Source: Diplonema papillatum (Eukaryota; Euglenozoa; Diplonemea; Diplonemida; Diplonemidae). Taken from it: DNA of 64,000 bases. The DNA lies in the NCBI GenBank assembly GCA_030068145.1, contig JAPJBO010000931.1:24274-88273 (forward strand), read 5' to 3'. The first letter of the stretch is position 1; the number at the start of each line of letters is the position of its first letter. The notes beneath the pieces are model-generated. The model did no database searches. It was not told where the DNA came from and saw nothing but the letters and a program-made list of their open reading frames with translations. Position numbers and translations under genes: made by a program. Below, one piece after another: positions 9,563 to 18,760 of the stretch.

Positions 9563-10732
9563 CTACTGTTGTGAGCCGGGGTTGGGCTGTGAAGCCTCTG
9601 CTTTCACCTCTGTTTTCACCTGGGTAAACATTGTGATCTTCTGCACCCCTGGGGGAAGCGGCTTTTTGTGTTTGCCCTTGGGCGCATCCCGAGCGGAAGC
9701 GGCAGCCATTTGCCGGCCCTTTTCTTCCGCTTCCTTGATTTTCTTTTCCAGTCTCTCCTTGTGGTCTTCCGTGTCAGCTGGGGGCGGGGCAACGAAGGTG
9801 TAACCGGGATCAATACCTCTGATACGTGTTTCAGGGTGCGTTGGGCCGTGGTATCCCAAGCGGTCAAAAGCCTGAGTCACTCCTGTTGTGGCATTAAGTG
9901 TGGCCTCAGCTACCAACTTTGCAAGCAGGCTTCTTTTTTGCTTGGCGGTGAGCTTCTTTTCGCTGTGTTCTTCAAACGCCTTTGCATGACGGGAGCGGTA
10001 AGACGCTGCAAAGAACACGTCTACCCATTGCAGCCAGCTCGTCATTCCTGCCGGTATGACTGCAACGGGTAGACGGCTGCTGAAAAAGGAGGTGAGAGAA
10101 GCAGAGGTGAGGTGGGACGTTGCGCAATCCAGGATTACCAATGTAGTCGCGCAACCTGCCTTTTCACACCATTTCTTCACGTGAGGCACGACGTGGTTTA
10201 CCATTGTCTCGCTGTTCACCACGCCCTTCGGGGTCCAAATGACCTTGACCCGGGTGTCGTACTTCTCCTGCTTAATGGAGTCGCGGCGAGGTTGGCCCTT
10301 GAGCATGAGAATGGGTGGGACGTGGAATGGGGAAAAGTCAGGGCCACCTTTTTTTGTTGCTGCAAAGGCAAGGAGCGTTGCGGACCTCTTGCTGGCATTG
10401 GCATCGTGGTTGACACGAACATCCTTGTCGCCAATGGCGGCGACGGTTTTGATTTTCCCCATGCTACCCGAAAGGGAGCACGGGACTTCGTCCATGTTGA
10501 GGACACCGTCGACATGGGGGAGAACGTGGTGGAGGTGTGTGTGGAACACCTGTGCTTTCGCACAGATGTCATCCCGCGTAAAGGGGGTCTGCTTCTGCAC
10601 CACTTTGACTCGAAAGCGGTTCCTGCCCAGGAAGTTTCGCAGGTACGTTGTGGAGACACTCCTCACGTTCCTGCAGAGGGCAGACACCTCATCGTCCTGG
10701 AGGAGAGCCTCCGCTTGCGTCAGTTGTGGCAC
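9563..10732 (-). CDS. pogo/Tigger-like DDE transposase, catalytic part
   Basis: This 389-codon frame holds a DDE_1-type catalytic domain. First acidic motif: LNMDEVPCS (about residue 80). Second: VILDCATSHLT (about residue 200). Third: TSWLQWVDVFF (about residue 240), the position where pogo/Tigger proteins have QPLD. The C-terminus is Lys/Glu/Pro-rich. The enzyme would cut and rejoin the ATATAATTTACAT-containing ends in the nucleus. The frame does not begin at a natural start: the codon at 10732 is GTG, and the open acidic frame upstream (11255-10689) overlaps it by 44 nt in another register. One extra G near 10733, in AACGGTGCC, would explain the break. A short intron or programmed shift cannot be excluded. 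As it stands the copy is probably inactive. Confidence 0.85.
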   Translation of the reverse strand: MPQLTQAEALLQDDEVSALCRNVRSVSTTYLRNFLGRNRFRVKVVQKQTPFTRDDICAKAQVFHTHLHHVLPHVDGVLNMDEVPCSLSGSMGKIKTVAAIGDKDVRVNHDANASKRSATLLAFAATKKGGPDFSPFHVPPILMLKGQPRRDSIKQEKYDTRVKVIWTPKGVVNSETMVNHVVPHVKKWCEKAGCATTLVILDCATSHLTSASLTSFFSSRLPVAVIPAGMTSWLQWVDVFFAASYRSRHAKAFEEHSEKKLTAKQKRSLLAKLVAEATLNATTGVTQAFDRLGYHGPTHPETRIRGIDPGYTFVAPPPADTEDHKERLEKKIKEAEEKGRQMAAASARDAPKGKHKKPLPPGVQKITMFTQVKTEVKAEASQPNPGSQQ

Positions 10733-11255
10733 CGTTGTCCACGTTTTCCTTTGCCCAACTCCGCAGCGAGCTCATCACCTCACGACTCTGCGAATTCGGG
10801 TTCTTCCTTGTTGCCTCTGGCTTTGCCGCCTCCCTCTCCGCCACTGCGACCACCAGTTCGTCGAACTTCCGGACAATCTTGCCCTTGGACTCGAGGCATG
10901 TTGTTCTCCTGTTCGCCCTCTTAGCAACCCCACGTTCCAGCTTCACCTTTTTTGCAGCAGGCGGTGCACCACCCTCTTCCTCCGGGTCCCCATCACCAGA
11001 GTCGCTCTCCTCAGCTTTATTCCCATCTTCGTCTTCCTTGCCTTCACCTTCCTCGTCTGTGCCGTCGTCGTCTCCGCCGGCGAACGAAGCCACGTCACCG
11101 TCGGAGCCCCCGTCTGTGCTTACAGCCCCGGGATCGTCTTCAAGCTCGGAGAACTCGCTTCCACTTTCGGACCCGACAACAACGAACTCGCTTGCCTCAT
11201 TCTGGAGACGCAGCTCCTCCAAGGCTGCTGTCTGCAGTGCCTTTAGTTCAGCCAT
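10689..11255 (-). CDS. N-terminal acidic part of the pogo-like transposase
   Basis: The first ATG that leaves the terminal repeats behind is at 11255. The frame is open from 11420, but its first 55 codons are translated terminal repeat. The segment is rich in Asp/Glu/Ser/Gly (residues about 25-110), then has a basic patch (KKVKLERGVAKRANRR) that could be a nuclear localisation signal. It ends at 10689 after running past the start of the catalytic frame. Its order and strand suggest it is the same protein as 9563-10732, separated by a frameshift near 10733. Confidence 0.6.
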   Translation of the reverse strand: MAELKALQTAALEELRLQNEASEFVVVGSESGSEFSELEDDPGAVSTDGGSDGDVASFAGGDDDGTDEEGEGKEDEDGNKAEESDSGDGDPEEEGGAPPAAKKVKLERGVAKRANRRTTCLESKGKIVRKFDELVVAVAEREAAKPEATRKNPNSQSREVMSSLRSWAKENVDNGATTDASGGSPPGR

Positions 11256-11451
11256 CCCCGCCCCTTTGTGCGGTGTTCTAGCCCTGTAAGGGGTCTGTGT
11301 AAGCGCCTCGTAATGTAAATTATATACACCACGAAGTGAATCTCGCGTATTATTTACATAGGGGCCCAAACTCGTGTATAATTTACATACCGTATATAAT
11401 TTACATTTTTTGGACCCCAAAAATGTAAATTATATGCGAGAGGGGGGTTTA

Positions 11452-12720
11452 CGGGCTTCGGTATCGTGTGTATTTTGTCGGTTTGAGGCCCCTTCCGTAG
11501 CTTGGAAAACGGAAAGAGAAGCAAGCATCTCCATCGATTCAGAACGAGGGACAGAAGTTCCCACGCTCAACCCGCTCGGCTGTGCCATCGGAACAGAAGT
11601 CGGCAACAAGCGGTTCGGACGGGCGGGTTCCCCGCCCATCAAGTACAACCGGTTTTCCCTCTCGCCTGATGGCCTGAGCAGACTGCTACCTTTGGTTCTG
11701 CATCCTTTCAAACTGTGGCTGACCAAGCCGCTGTTTGAGCTCTGCAGGGGTTTCGATGCACTCCAAAATGCGGGTACCAACAACCCCGGCAGCTGGGAGG
11801 AATGGCTACCGAGCATGGGTGCGTGGCGTTCGTGGACGCGCAACTGCATGCAAACAAGCGTCACGCAATTAGCAGAGACAGGTCACCACTCGTTCTGCAG
11901 TGGAGTTAGCATTAGCTCAATGTGTCGGGAGCAGTAGTTGTCGACTGAAAAGTACCGCGGATGCAGAACATCGATGCAGACGATGATGCCGCAAATGCAG
12001 CTTTCTGCGAGCAGGCAAGATGGCAAGCGAGAGAGCGTGCCGTACCCCAGGCAGGTCGCTCGAAAACGGCGACCCGAAATGGAAAATTCACCCCCAGGAA
12101 CAATACCCAGCGGACTGGAAGCGCAGGCAGGCCCGGATGGAAGCATGAGGTGAAGCAGATGGGACAGAGGAGCGGAAAAACGGGGCCGCACCAGTGGCAG
12201 ACCCGGACGTTGGGGTTAAACAATCGAAGAAGAAGTGTAAAGACGAGGAAACACCGACTCGGGCACACCGGCCGAGAACAGCCAATCATGGAACCCAGGC
12301 TACGGCGCGGTGGTGAAGTAACGAAGCTCGCTCGCTAGCATCCGGCAAGAGCCAGCATGACACATGAATTTGGAATTGATGCTTCATTTGGAAACAGCGA
12401 GGGCAGAGGGTTAATCTGCTTGTACTAGGCTCCTCGGTTCCCGTAGTATCGGGGGAGTTTGAGGCAATTGCTGGCTGGTGGTCGGTTGTAGTCCGTTGCG
12501 TCAAGCACAACCGGGCTTGCCCTCTGGAGGCTTTGGAAAATAGTGGTTCCTGTCTGTCAGAGATGTGCATTCAGCGCTGCAATGGCAAAGCATTCCAGGT
12601 ACCTTCTGCGGTGGACCTACATATTAATTGGTGTTGGTTTTTACTCGACAGGACCGTGGTGCCGTCGGTTTAGCTTGATTGCAGCGATCACCTGCCATAA
12701 CCTGAAGGGGTAGTGCAAAA
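11452..12720. other. No recognisable gene; interior of the composite element
   Basis: Overlapping open frames of 100-187 codons exist on both strands (for example 11374-11937 plus), but none shows a recognisable domain. The left part begins inside the pogo-like terminal repeat, so its reading frames are at least partly artefacts. Confidence 0.35.
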
Positions 12721-12799
12721 TAAAAAATCGGACCCCCCTTGAGTTTTTCCGGGTTTGTGCCGGGTTTGTGCCGGGTTTGCACCGGGCATATGGATCACA

Positions 12800-13069
12800 C
12801 CACCTACCCTAACAGAAATTATTTATCGGTAACACCAAAATTATTTATCGGTAACAGAAATTATTTATCGGTAACACCAAAATTACTTATCGGTAACAGA
12901 AATTACATATCGGTAACAGAAAATTATTTATCGGAAACACGAGAAATTATTTATCGGTAACAACAAAATTATTTATCGGTAACAAAAATTGTTTATCGGT
13001 AACAGGAAACTGTTTATCGGTATTACTTAAACAAAAAATTACTTATCGATAACGTTCCGATAAGTAATT
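12800..13069. repeat. AATTATTTATCGGTAACA tandem array
   Basis: More than ten tandem copies of an 18-20 bp unit AATTATTTATCGGTAACA with small changes. A single diverged pair of this unit sits inverted at 7258-7295 at the other end of the composite element. It looks like a subterminal array of that element. Confidence 0.75.
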
Positions 13070-13101
13070 TCCCGACTTAAGTGTGTCCCGTACGGTTAGT
13101 C

Positions 13102-13172
13102 CTCTTAATAATACGAGCTTGTTTAATAATACGAGTATATTTAATAATACGCGTATATTTAATAATACGCGC
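13102..13172. repeat. TTTAATAATACGAG array (four copies)
   Basis: Four copies of TTTAATAATACGAG/CG spaced about 19 bp apart, between the composite arm and the 257-bp tandem repeats. Confidence 0.6.
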
Positions 13173-13216
13173 AAATTGAGGAACACCCATATGCACCATA
13201 GCTTGAGCCCGGAGAG

Positions 13217-14245
13217 AAGGAGCATGTGACACTGACCGGTGGGCCCCAAAAGTGCAGAAATCGCTGAACGGTGAAGCCGTAAAAGCCGATACAGGTCCAA
13301 ATCTGGAGAAGGGCTAATGCCCTGAACATACTTAACAACAAAACACAGTCTGTCACCAGGCAACAAAAAGAAAATGGCTGGTGCACCGCCTACTGAGCTG
13401 CCGAACGAGGCTGAGATGGAATAACAACTGGGAGAGCTCGGTGTCCAATGTGCAGGCTCGGATGCCGGTTCCGAAGGAGCATGTGACACTGACCGGTGGG
13501 CCCCAAAAGTGCAGAAATCGCTGAACGGTGAAGCCGTAAAAGCCGATACAGGTCCAAATCTGGAGAAGGGCTAATGCCCTGAACATACTTAACAACAAAA
13601 CACAGTCTGTCACCAGGCAACAAAAAGAAAATGGCTGGTGCACCGCCTACTGAGCTGCCGAACGAGGCTGAGATGGAATAACAACTGGGAGAGCTCGGTG
13701 TCCAATGTGCAGGCTCGGATGCCGGTTCCGAAGGAGCATGTGACACTGACCGGTGGGCCCCAAAAGTGCAGAAATCGCTGAACGGTGAAGCCGTAAAAGC
13801 CGATACAGGTCCAAATCTGGAGAAGGGCTAATGCCCTGAACATACTTAACAACAAAACACAGTCTGTCACCAGGCAACAAAAAGAAAATGGCTGGTGCAC
13901 CGCCTACTGAGCTGCCGAACGAGGCTGAGATGGAATAACAACTGGGAGAGCTCGGTGTCCAATGTGCAGGCTCGGATGCCGGTTCCGAAGGAGCATGTGA
14001 CACTGACCGGTGGGTCCCAAAAGTGCAGAAATCGCTGAACGGTGAAGCCGTAAAAGCCGATACAGGTCCAAATCTGGAGAAGGGCTAATGCCCTGAACAT
14101 ACTTAACAACAAAACACAGTCTGTCACCAGGCAACAAAAAGAAAATGGCTGGTGCACCGCCTACTGAGCTGCCGAACGAGGCTGAGATGGAATATCAACT
14201 GGGAGAGCTCGGTGTCCAATGTGCAGGCTCGGATGCCGGTTCCAT
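13217..14245. repeat. Four tandem copies of a 257-bp unit
   Basis: The unit begins near GGAGCATGTGACACTGACC and recurs at about 13217, 13475, 13732 and 13989, a constant 257-bp step. Copies are almost identical; the fourth has GGGTCCC for GGGCCCC. The plus strand reads ATGGCTGGTGCACCGCC... in each. Copies 1-3 have GAATAAC, a stop, where copy 4 has GAATATC, so only copy 4 stays open and continues to 14486. The unit length is not divisible by 3, so the array as a whole encodes no repeat protein. Confidence 0.9.
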
Positions 14246-14486
14246 TGTGGCCCTCGAGACGGCCGAAATGGCTATTCAGAAACGATGGCACGGGCGGGCG
14301 CACCGACGACCATGCACCAGTACGACGCCAACCCTGACGGGCGGCAACGCCAAAAATGCGCTATTTAATAATACGAGCTATTTAATCATACATGTACGCC
14401 TATATATGAGTCGATGCCAAAAGGGGGGGGGGGGGGTTTGGGCGGAAAAATCCCCGCATAGTTCACCAGGGTCTGACGGGTACTGA
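14145..14486 (+). pseudogene. Unassigned 113-codon frame at the end of the 257-bp array
   Basis: It starts with an ATG in the fourth 257-bp copy and encodes an acidic N-terminus (MAGAPPTELPNEAEMEY...) followed by a Thr/Arg-rich segment that runs into flanking sequence and the end of the next element. In copies 1-3 the same frame is cut by TAA after 16 codons. I do not recognise it. It may be a gene fragment amplified by the array. Confidence 0.25.
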
Positions 14487-16014
14487 GGCCCCATACCCTT
14501 CCTAAAACATCATTCTGCGTTCAAATACGCCCTCAGAAGCCTCCGGAGAGCCTTCTATGATGTCCCAAATGCGATTTTGTGGGTTTTTAGGGGGTCCCCC
14601 CGCCTGCTGGCCGTAAACCACCATAGAAGACACATACGCAACCTGATGCTGGGTCGCTTCTCTGTGCAAGATCCCAGCCCAAACACACGTTTTCGGCGTT
14701 CTCTATCATTCTCCAGGTGCATTCGACCCTCGGACTTCATAAATTATCTCGCTTACAGGTGTTCCGGGGTGTGCAAAAACAAGGCGAATGGACCCTACAG
14801 ACCGTACCACGCCCTGCCTGTCTATACAGGCTTTGGGGTCGAATTGCGCCGCCTTGGCGCCATGTGCACCGTTTTGGTCTCGTTTGTGCTGCTTTGGGAT
14901 CCACTAAGAACTCTGGTCTGATTTGCGGGACGCTTTGCTCGGTTTTGGTGCCCACTTTCACCGTTCAAAGTGCATCCAGTGGTGAAGACTTTGCGCCGAA
15001 GCTGGAGAGGAAGCGACCCAGTAGGCGCCACTTCACCGTGAGCGGGTCTCGGAACAGGACTCAAACTGGCCCAGGTGATACTGCCGACCATGGCGGGTGT
15101 GTGCGCCACACAGTTTGTCTGACCAAGCTCACTGCACAGGAGCTTGCCACACATCCCTCGGGTCATGTGCCGGCTGTGCAAAGTCATCCAGCGAGAAGCA
15201 CTTTGCAGCCATGGGTGAGAAAGGTGCCAGAAGGGAAGACATTGCCAGGAAAGCTCTGAAAGCCTGCCCTGAAAGCGGTGAAGCCTGCTTCAAAATCATG
15301 AAGTGAACGCGTCGTAGTCAACCGCTTCGACGACGATTGAGAACGGCTGATGATCGCCTGTTACTTAACGCTTGTCCTACTTCGTTCACCAAGCCTTGCA
15401 GAATCACCAGAGTAGCATGATGCAGGTAGAAGCCTGAACAGGCCTTAGAACAGTGAAAGTGGGCGCCAAAACCGAGGAAAGCGTCCCGCAAATCAGACCA
15501 GAGTTCTTAATGGACCCCAAAGCAGCACAACCGAAGCCCGAAACGGTGGATGTGGCGCCAAAGCCGGTGCAATTTGACCCCAAAGCCTGTATAGACAGGC
15601 AGGGCGTAGTTCGGTCTGTCCCCAATGCAGGGGGCCATTCTCCTTATCTTTGCACGTCCCGGAACACCTGTGAGTGAAAGAAACCACGAAGCCCGAGGGT
15701 CGAATGCGCCTGGAGAGTGCTAGAGAACGCCGAAAACGTGTGTTTGGGCTGGGATCTTGCACAGAGAAGCGACCCAGCTTCAGGTTGCATATGTTTCTAC
15801 TATGGCGGTTTACGGCCAGCAGACGGGGGGACCCCCTAAAAACCCACAAAATCGCATTTGGGACATCATAGAAGGCTCTCCGGAGGCTTCTGAGGGCGTA
15901 TTTGAACGCAGAATGATGTTTTAGGAAGGGTATGGGGCCTCAGTACCCGTCAGACCCTGGTGAACTATGCGGGGATTTTTCCGCCCAAACCCCCCCCCCC
16001 CCCTTTTGGCATCG
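14412..16014. mobile_element. Long-inverted-repeat (foldback) element, 1.6 kb
   Basis: The ends are CGATGCCAAAAGGGG and its inverse. The inverted similarity continues for about 560 bp on each side (14412 to about 14970, and about 15443 to 16014). It includes the G tract, the CCGCATAGTTCACCAGGG block and frames that translate to near-identical peptides in mirror orientation (14737-14961 minus and 15453-15677 plus). The central loop of about 470 bp is unique. No transposase is visible. Arms diverge by scattered substitutions and indels, so it is not a recent assembly palindrome. Confidence 0.8.
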
Positions 16015-16039
16015 TACCATATATTTAGCCTATATTCGA

Positions 16040-16165
16040 TTATTTTCGCGTTTTTCCCAAAAAATAATAAAAATATAGGCGAAATATAGGCTCATATAGG
16101 CGAAATATCGGCTAAATATAGGCTAAATATGGGCTAAATATAGGCATATAGGCGAAATAAATTGC
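16040..16165. repeat. AAATATAGGC short tandem array
   Basis: About eight irregular copies of AAATATAGGCTA/GA directly right of the foldback element. The left flank of that element contains a related GCCTATATATG, so the element may have inserted within this array. Confidence 0.55.
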
Positions 16166-18482
16166 GCATTATTTTTGTGCAATATTTTATTCGAAAATAT
16201 TCCTGGTCACCATCTGGACCGAGAGTCGTGCAGAAACGCGCTGTTTTGTGCGGAATTCGTGCGCAAACCCGATGATCCGGTAGCCAACGAGCTGAAAGTG
16301 CCAATAACGACATGTTAGGGTTGGCTGTCTGGAAAAATTAGGTCGTAGACCCGGCGGATAAACCGGGCAAACCATAAACTTGCCACGTCTATGGAATTGC
16401 CGTAGGCCGCTACAGCCGCGAGTCGCACACTTCGCTCTTTGCGGAGAAGAAGTCATTCACTTCGGCCGTGGGTGTCTCCGCTGGCTTTTTGTGTCCGTTC
16501 GTCTTTGCACGCTGCTGCTGTTGTAATCCGCTGAAGTCGGCTCTGGGTGGTAAGGAGGCGCACCACTCGTCGTAAACCACCGTATCGCTCGGCAGTCAGC
16601 CCCGTTTCTCACACCAGTTTCTCAAATCGGGCGAGGCAACTGCTGCACTTGCCAGGTAGACCGATGCAGCGGCGGCCACTCCACCGTGCTTGATGGCATG
16701 TCAGCCGCGTGAGTCGTGCTTCTTACCTGGAGGCGTTTTTGACTGTCGTCGTCGGCTTGTCGTTTGTCGGGTTTGCGTCTACGCCGGGCTGCGCTGCAGG
16801 CAAGGTCGGCGCGAAAGCTAAAGCATTGCCTTTCGGCTTGTGTTTGCTGCCCTCAGGGCGACCTCGTGTTTGCTGCCCTTAGGGCGACCTCGTGTTTGCT
16901 GCCCTTAGGGCGACCTCGTTTGCGCTTTGGCGCTGGCTTCTTTTCGGACGACTTTCTGTCTTCGCTGGTATCTTGGCTTCGGGCTCTTCGTTGTCAGACT
17001 CGGTCGTTGTTGCGACCGAGTGAGACGACCCAGACGAGGCGTCAGAAACGACCAGCTTTCTCTTTGACCATTCTTTTCCCGTTCTGGAAGAATAAGAAGG
17101 AACCCAACACGTGGATAAGTGTTGGCAGTCGTGTTTTCACACTCATGCAAACTAGACCACCGTCGACCAACCTCTTGTCGACCACACTCGATGCGAAGAT
17201 GTCCTGTTCTTGGTGAACGTGCTCTAAACGCGGACAATTGCTGTTTCGACGGCATGACACAGTGCACGAAGGCGAAGCAAACATGGACCAGCTATGCGTA
17301 CTTTCTCCAATCTGCCTTCATCATGCACACAAGCAAAAGCATGTATTCAAAGTCGAACCTAACTACGTGACCTTGGGTCACTGTTTTTTCGCGAGAACAT
17401 GTTCCAGCAGCCTTTCTCAGCTTCTGACAGCACAGAGCCGCGTTTCTGCACGAGAAAACAGCCAGGGAAGCATGGCTTCCGATGCTTTTGGGCTCAAATT
17501 TAATTCACATGCGGAACGTGCGGAAAAGATCCAAAAGAAAAAAACATTTCCGAGTTTCATGCAGGAGCGGTACAAGCTCCAGAAAAGGGTTCAGGGTGTA
17601 GTCTGGTAGGGAGGCTGCCCCCAACTTGCCATATTTGGGTCGCCAAGTCCACATCAGCATCACTTTGCGGGCTTCGTGGTTTTGTGCAGTTGGCTTGGTG
17701 CCACGGGATCTATCCGCTTGTTGCGGACCTCCTGCAAGAACACGAAGGAAAAAGTGCGTAGTTGTTTACAAAGCATACTTGCTTTCCGGTAAGGAGTGGG
17801 CAGGACGTTTCAAAGGGGGAAAAGAGGAACAAAGCACATGATTGCTTCTTAGAAAATAGTAGGTGGGACGATCTTGATTAGAGTGAAAGTTCGTAAGTAA
17901 GTTAATATCACACTGCTCGATGGTCGCTTCACACTGCCGCACATCAACCTGCTCATCCTCCTTGGCTGTCAGCTTATTGAAGGCGTCCGCGGCCAGGCAT
18001 ATTAGTATTGCCTCACAGGTTGATTAGCCAAGCCAAAAGACACATCTCAGGAGAAAAGAATCGGGGCAGGTTGACATTTACATAAGCCCTGCTCACAGTC
18101 CATGATCGCAAGCTGGGACCGGTGCAGGAACAAACATATGTGTTGGTTTGGCGGGACACAGTGGTCTACAAGGCGAAATGAGAGCAAGATTTCGTACAAG
18201 AACCTCAAGAACGTCCACTTTTGCTTTTGTGTGTGCTAATGGTCCACGCAATCAGTCGATGGATTGTTGCCCGACTCGGATGTAGGACGGACCCACCCTT
18301 CGGTCCAAGGTCTGGACGGAATTCCCGACTGTGACAAACCAATGATGGTAGGTGGCTGACCTTGCACACATGTGAGTGCCAATTTTAATACATGCGGAAA
18401 CACATGCGGAAAACACGTGCGGAAACACGTACGGAATTCCGCACGTACGGAAAATCACAATTTTATTCACGTGCGGAATTCC
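16166..18482. other. No recognisable gene
   Basis: Open frames up to 150 codons on both strands (for example 16764-17216 plus) show no domain. The stretch includes a 26-bp tandem repeat (three copies, 16843-16922) and ordinary mixed sequence. It lies inside the right part of the 5.1-18.6 kb block. Confidence 0.4.
16843..16922. repeat. 26-bp tandem repeat, three copies
   Basis: Three copies of a unit containing TTTGCTGCCCTTAGGGCGAC. Each contains the short palindrome CCCTNAGGG. Confidence 0.8.
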
Positions 18483-18630
18483 GTTAATAATACGAGCTAT
18501 ATTTAATTATACGAGCTATTTAATAATACGAGCTATTTAATATTGGGGGGGGGGGGGGGGGGGGGGGTGGTTTAGCTTGAAGGGTGTTGGAAAGGTTGAA
18601 AAGGTGGGGGGGGGGGGGGGGGGGGTTAGA
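18483..18630. repeat. TTTAATAATACGAG array followed by two poly-G tracts
   Basis: About four motif copies (18483-18541) are followed by a G run of about 23 (18545-18567) and, after a 38-bp spacer, a second run of about 22 G (18605-18626). G runs this long on one strand are candidate quadruplex sites and also frequent assembly problems. Confidence 0.8.
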
Positions 18631-18760
18631 AAGTTCACAACCTCTGCGGAATATCGCCTGACACACTGATACTGCAATCGTCGGTTCGTAAACCCACTGG
18701 ATTCCCACAGTAAACTTCGAAAACTTGTAGTCCTGTCAAATACTTTTGCAGCAATAGGCG

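Larger units (their letters stand above)
9197..11449 (-). mobile_element. pogo-like DNA transposon, 2.25 kb, TA target duplication
   Basis: The ends are AACCCCCC...GCATATAATTTACAT on the left and its inverse on the right, directly flanked by TA at 9195-9196 and 11450-11451. Both subterminal regions hold multiple ATATAATTTACAT copies (9210-9312 and 11310-11435). The interior carries a minus-strand transposase in two frames. Ends, TA duplication and DDE transposase together place it in the Tc1/mariner superfamily, pogo/Tigger branch. Confidence 0.85.
7235..13095. mobile_element. Putative 5.9-kb composite element with long inverted ends
   Basis: The segment CGGACACACTTAAGTCGGGA at 7241-7260 occurs inverted at about 13070-13089. 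Reading inward, both arms then carry the AATTATTTATCGGTAACA-type repeat (once on the left, more than ten copies on the right at 12800-13060), then GTTAGGGTAGG, GTGTGATCC and CCGGGTTTGTG repeats. The left arm is interrupted by the 1652-bp element at 7309-8960. The interior contains the pogo-like element at 9197-11449. No coding region of its own was found and no target duplication was resolved. Confidence 0.5.
5090..18567. mobile_element. Putative 13.5-kb composite transposon block with poly-C/AATATTAAATA ends
   Basis: The left edge reads as a C tract followed by GCATAATATTAAATA and then copies of TTTAATAATACGAG. The right edge, read inward on the opposite strand, is a C tract followed by AATATTAAATAGCTCG and the inverse of the same motif. 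That makes the two edges weak inverted repeats. Several other elements with their own ends and target duplications lie inside. The block may be one large element or a cluster that shares this motif. No target duplication could be defined, so the outer boundary is tentative. Confidence 0.3.

Noticed and set aside
13217-14245. CRISPR-like array
   Set aside because: The 257-bp units are directly adjacent with no unique spacers, and the genome is eukaryotic.
14145-14337. Cytochrome- or receptor-like reading of the 257-bp repeat frames
   Set aside because: Similarity was impressionistic; the frames are broken by stops and the unit length shifts the register.
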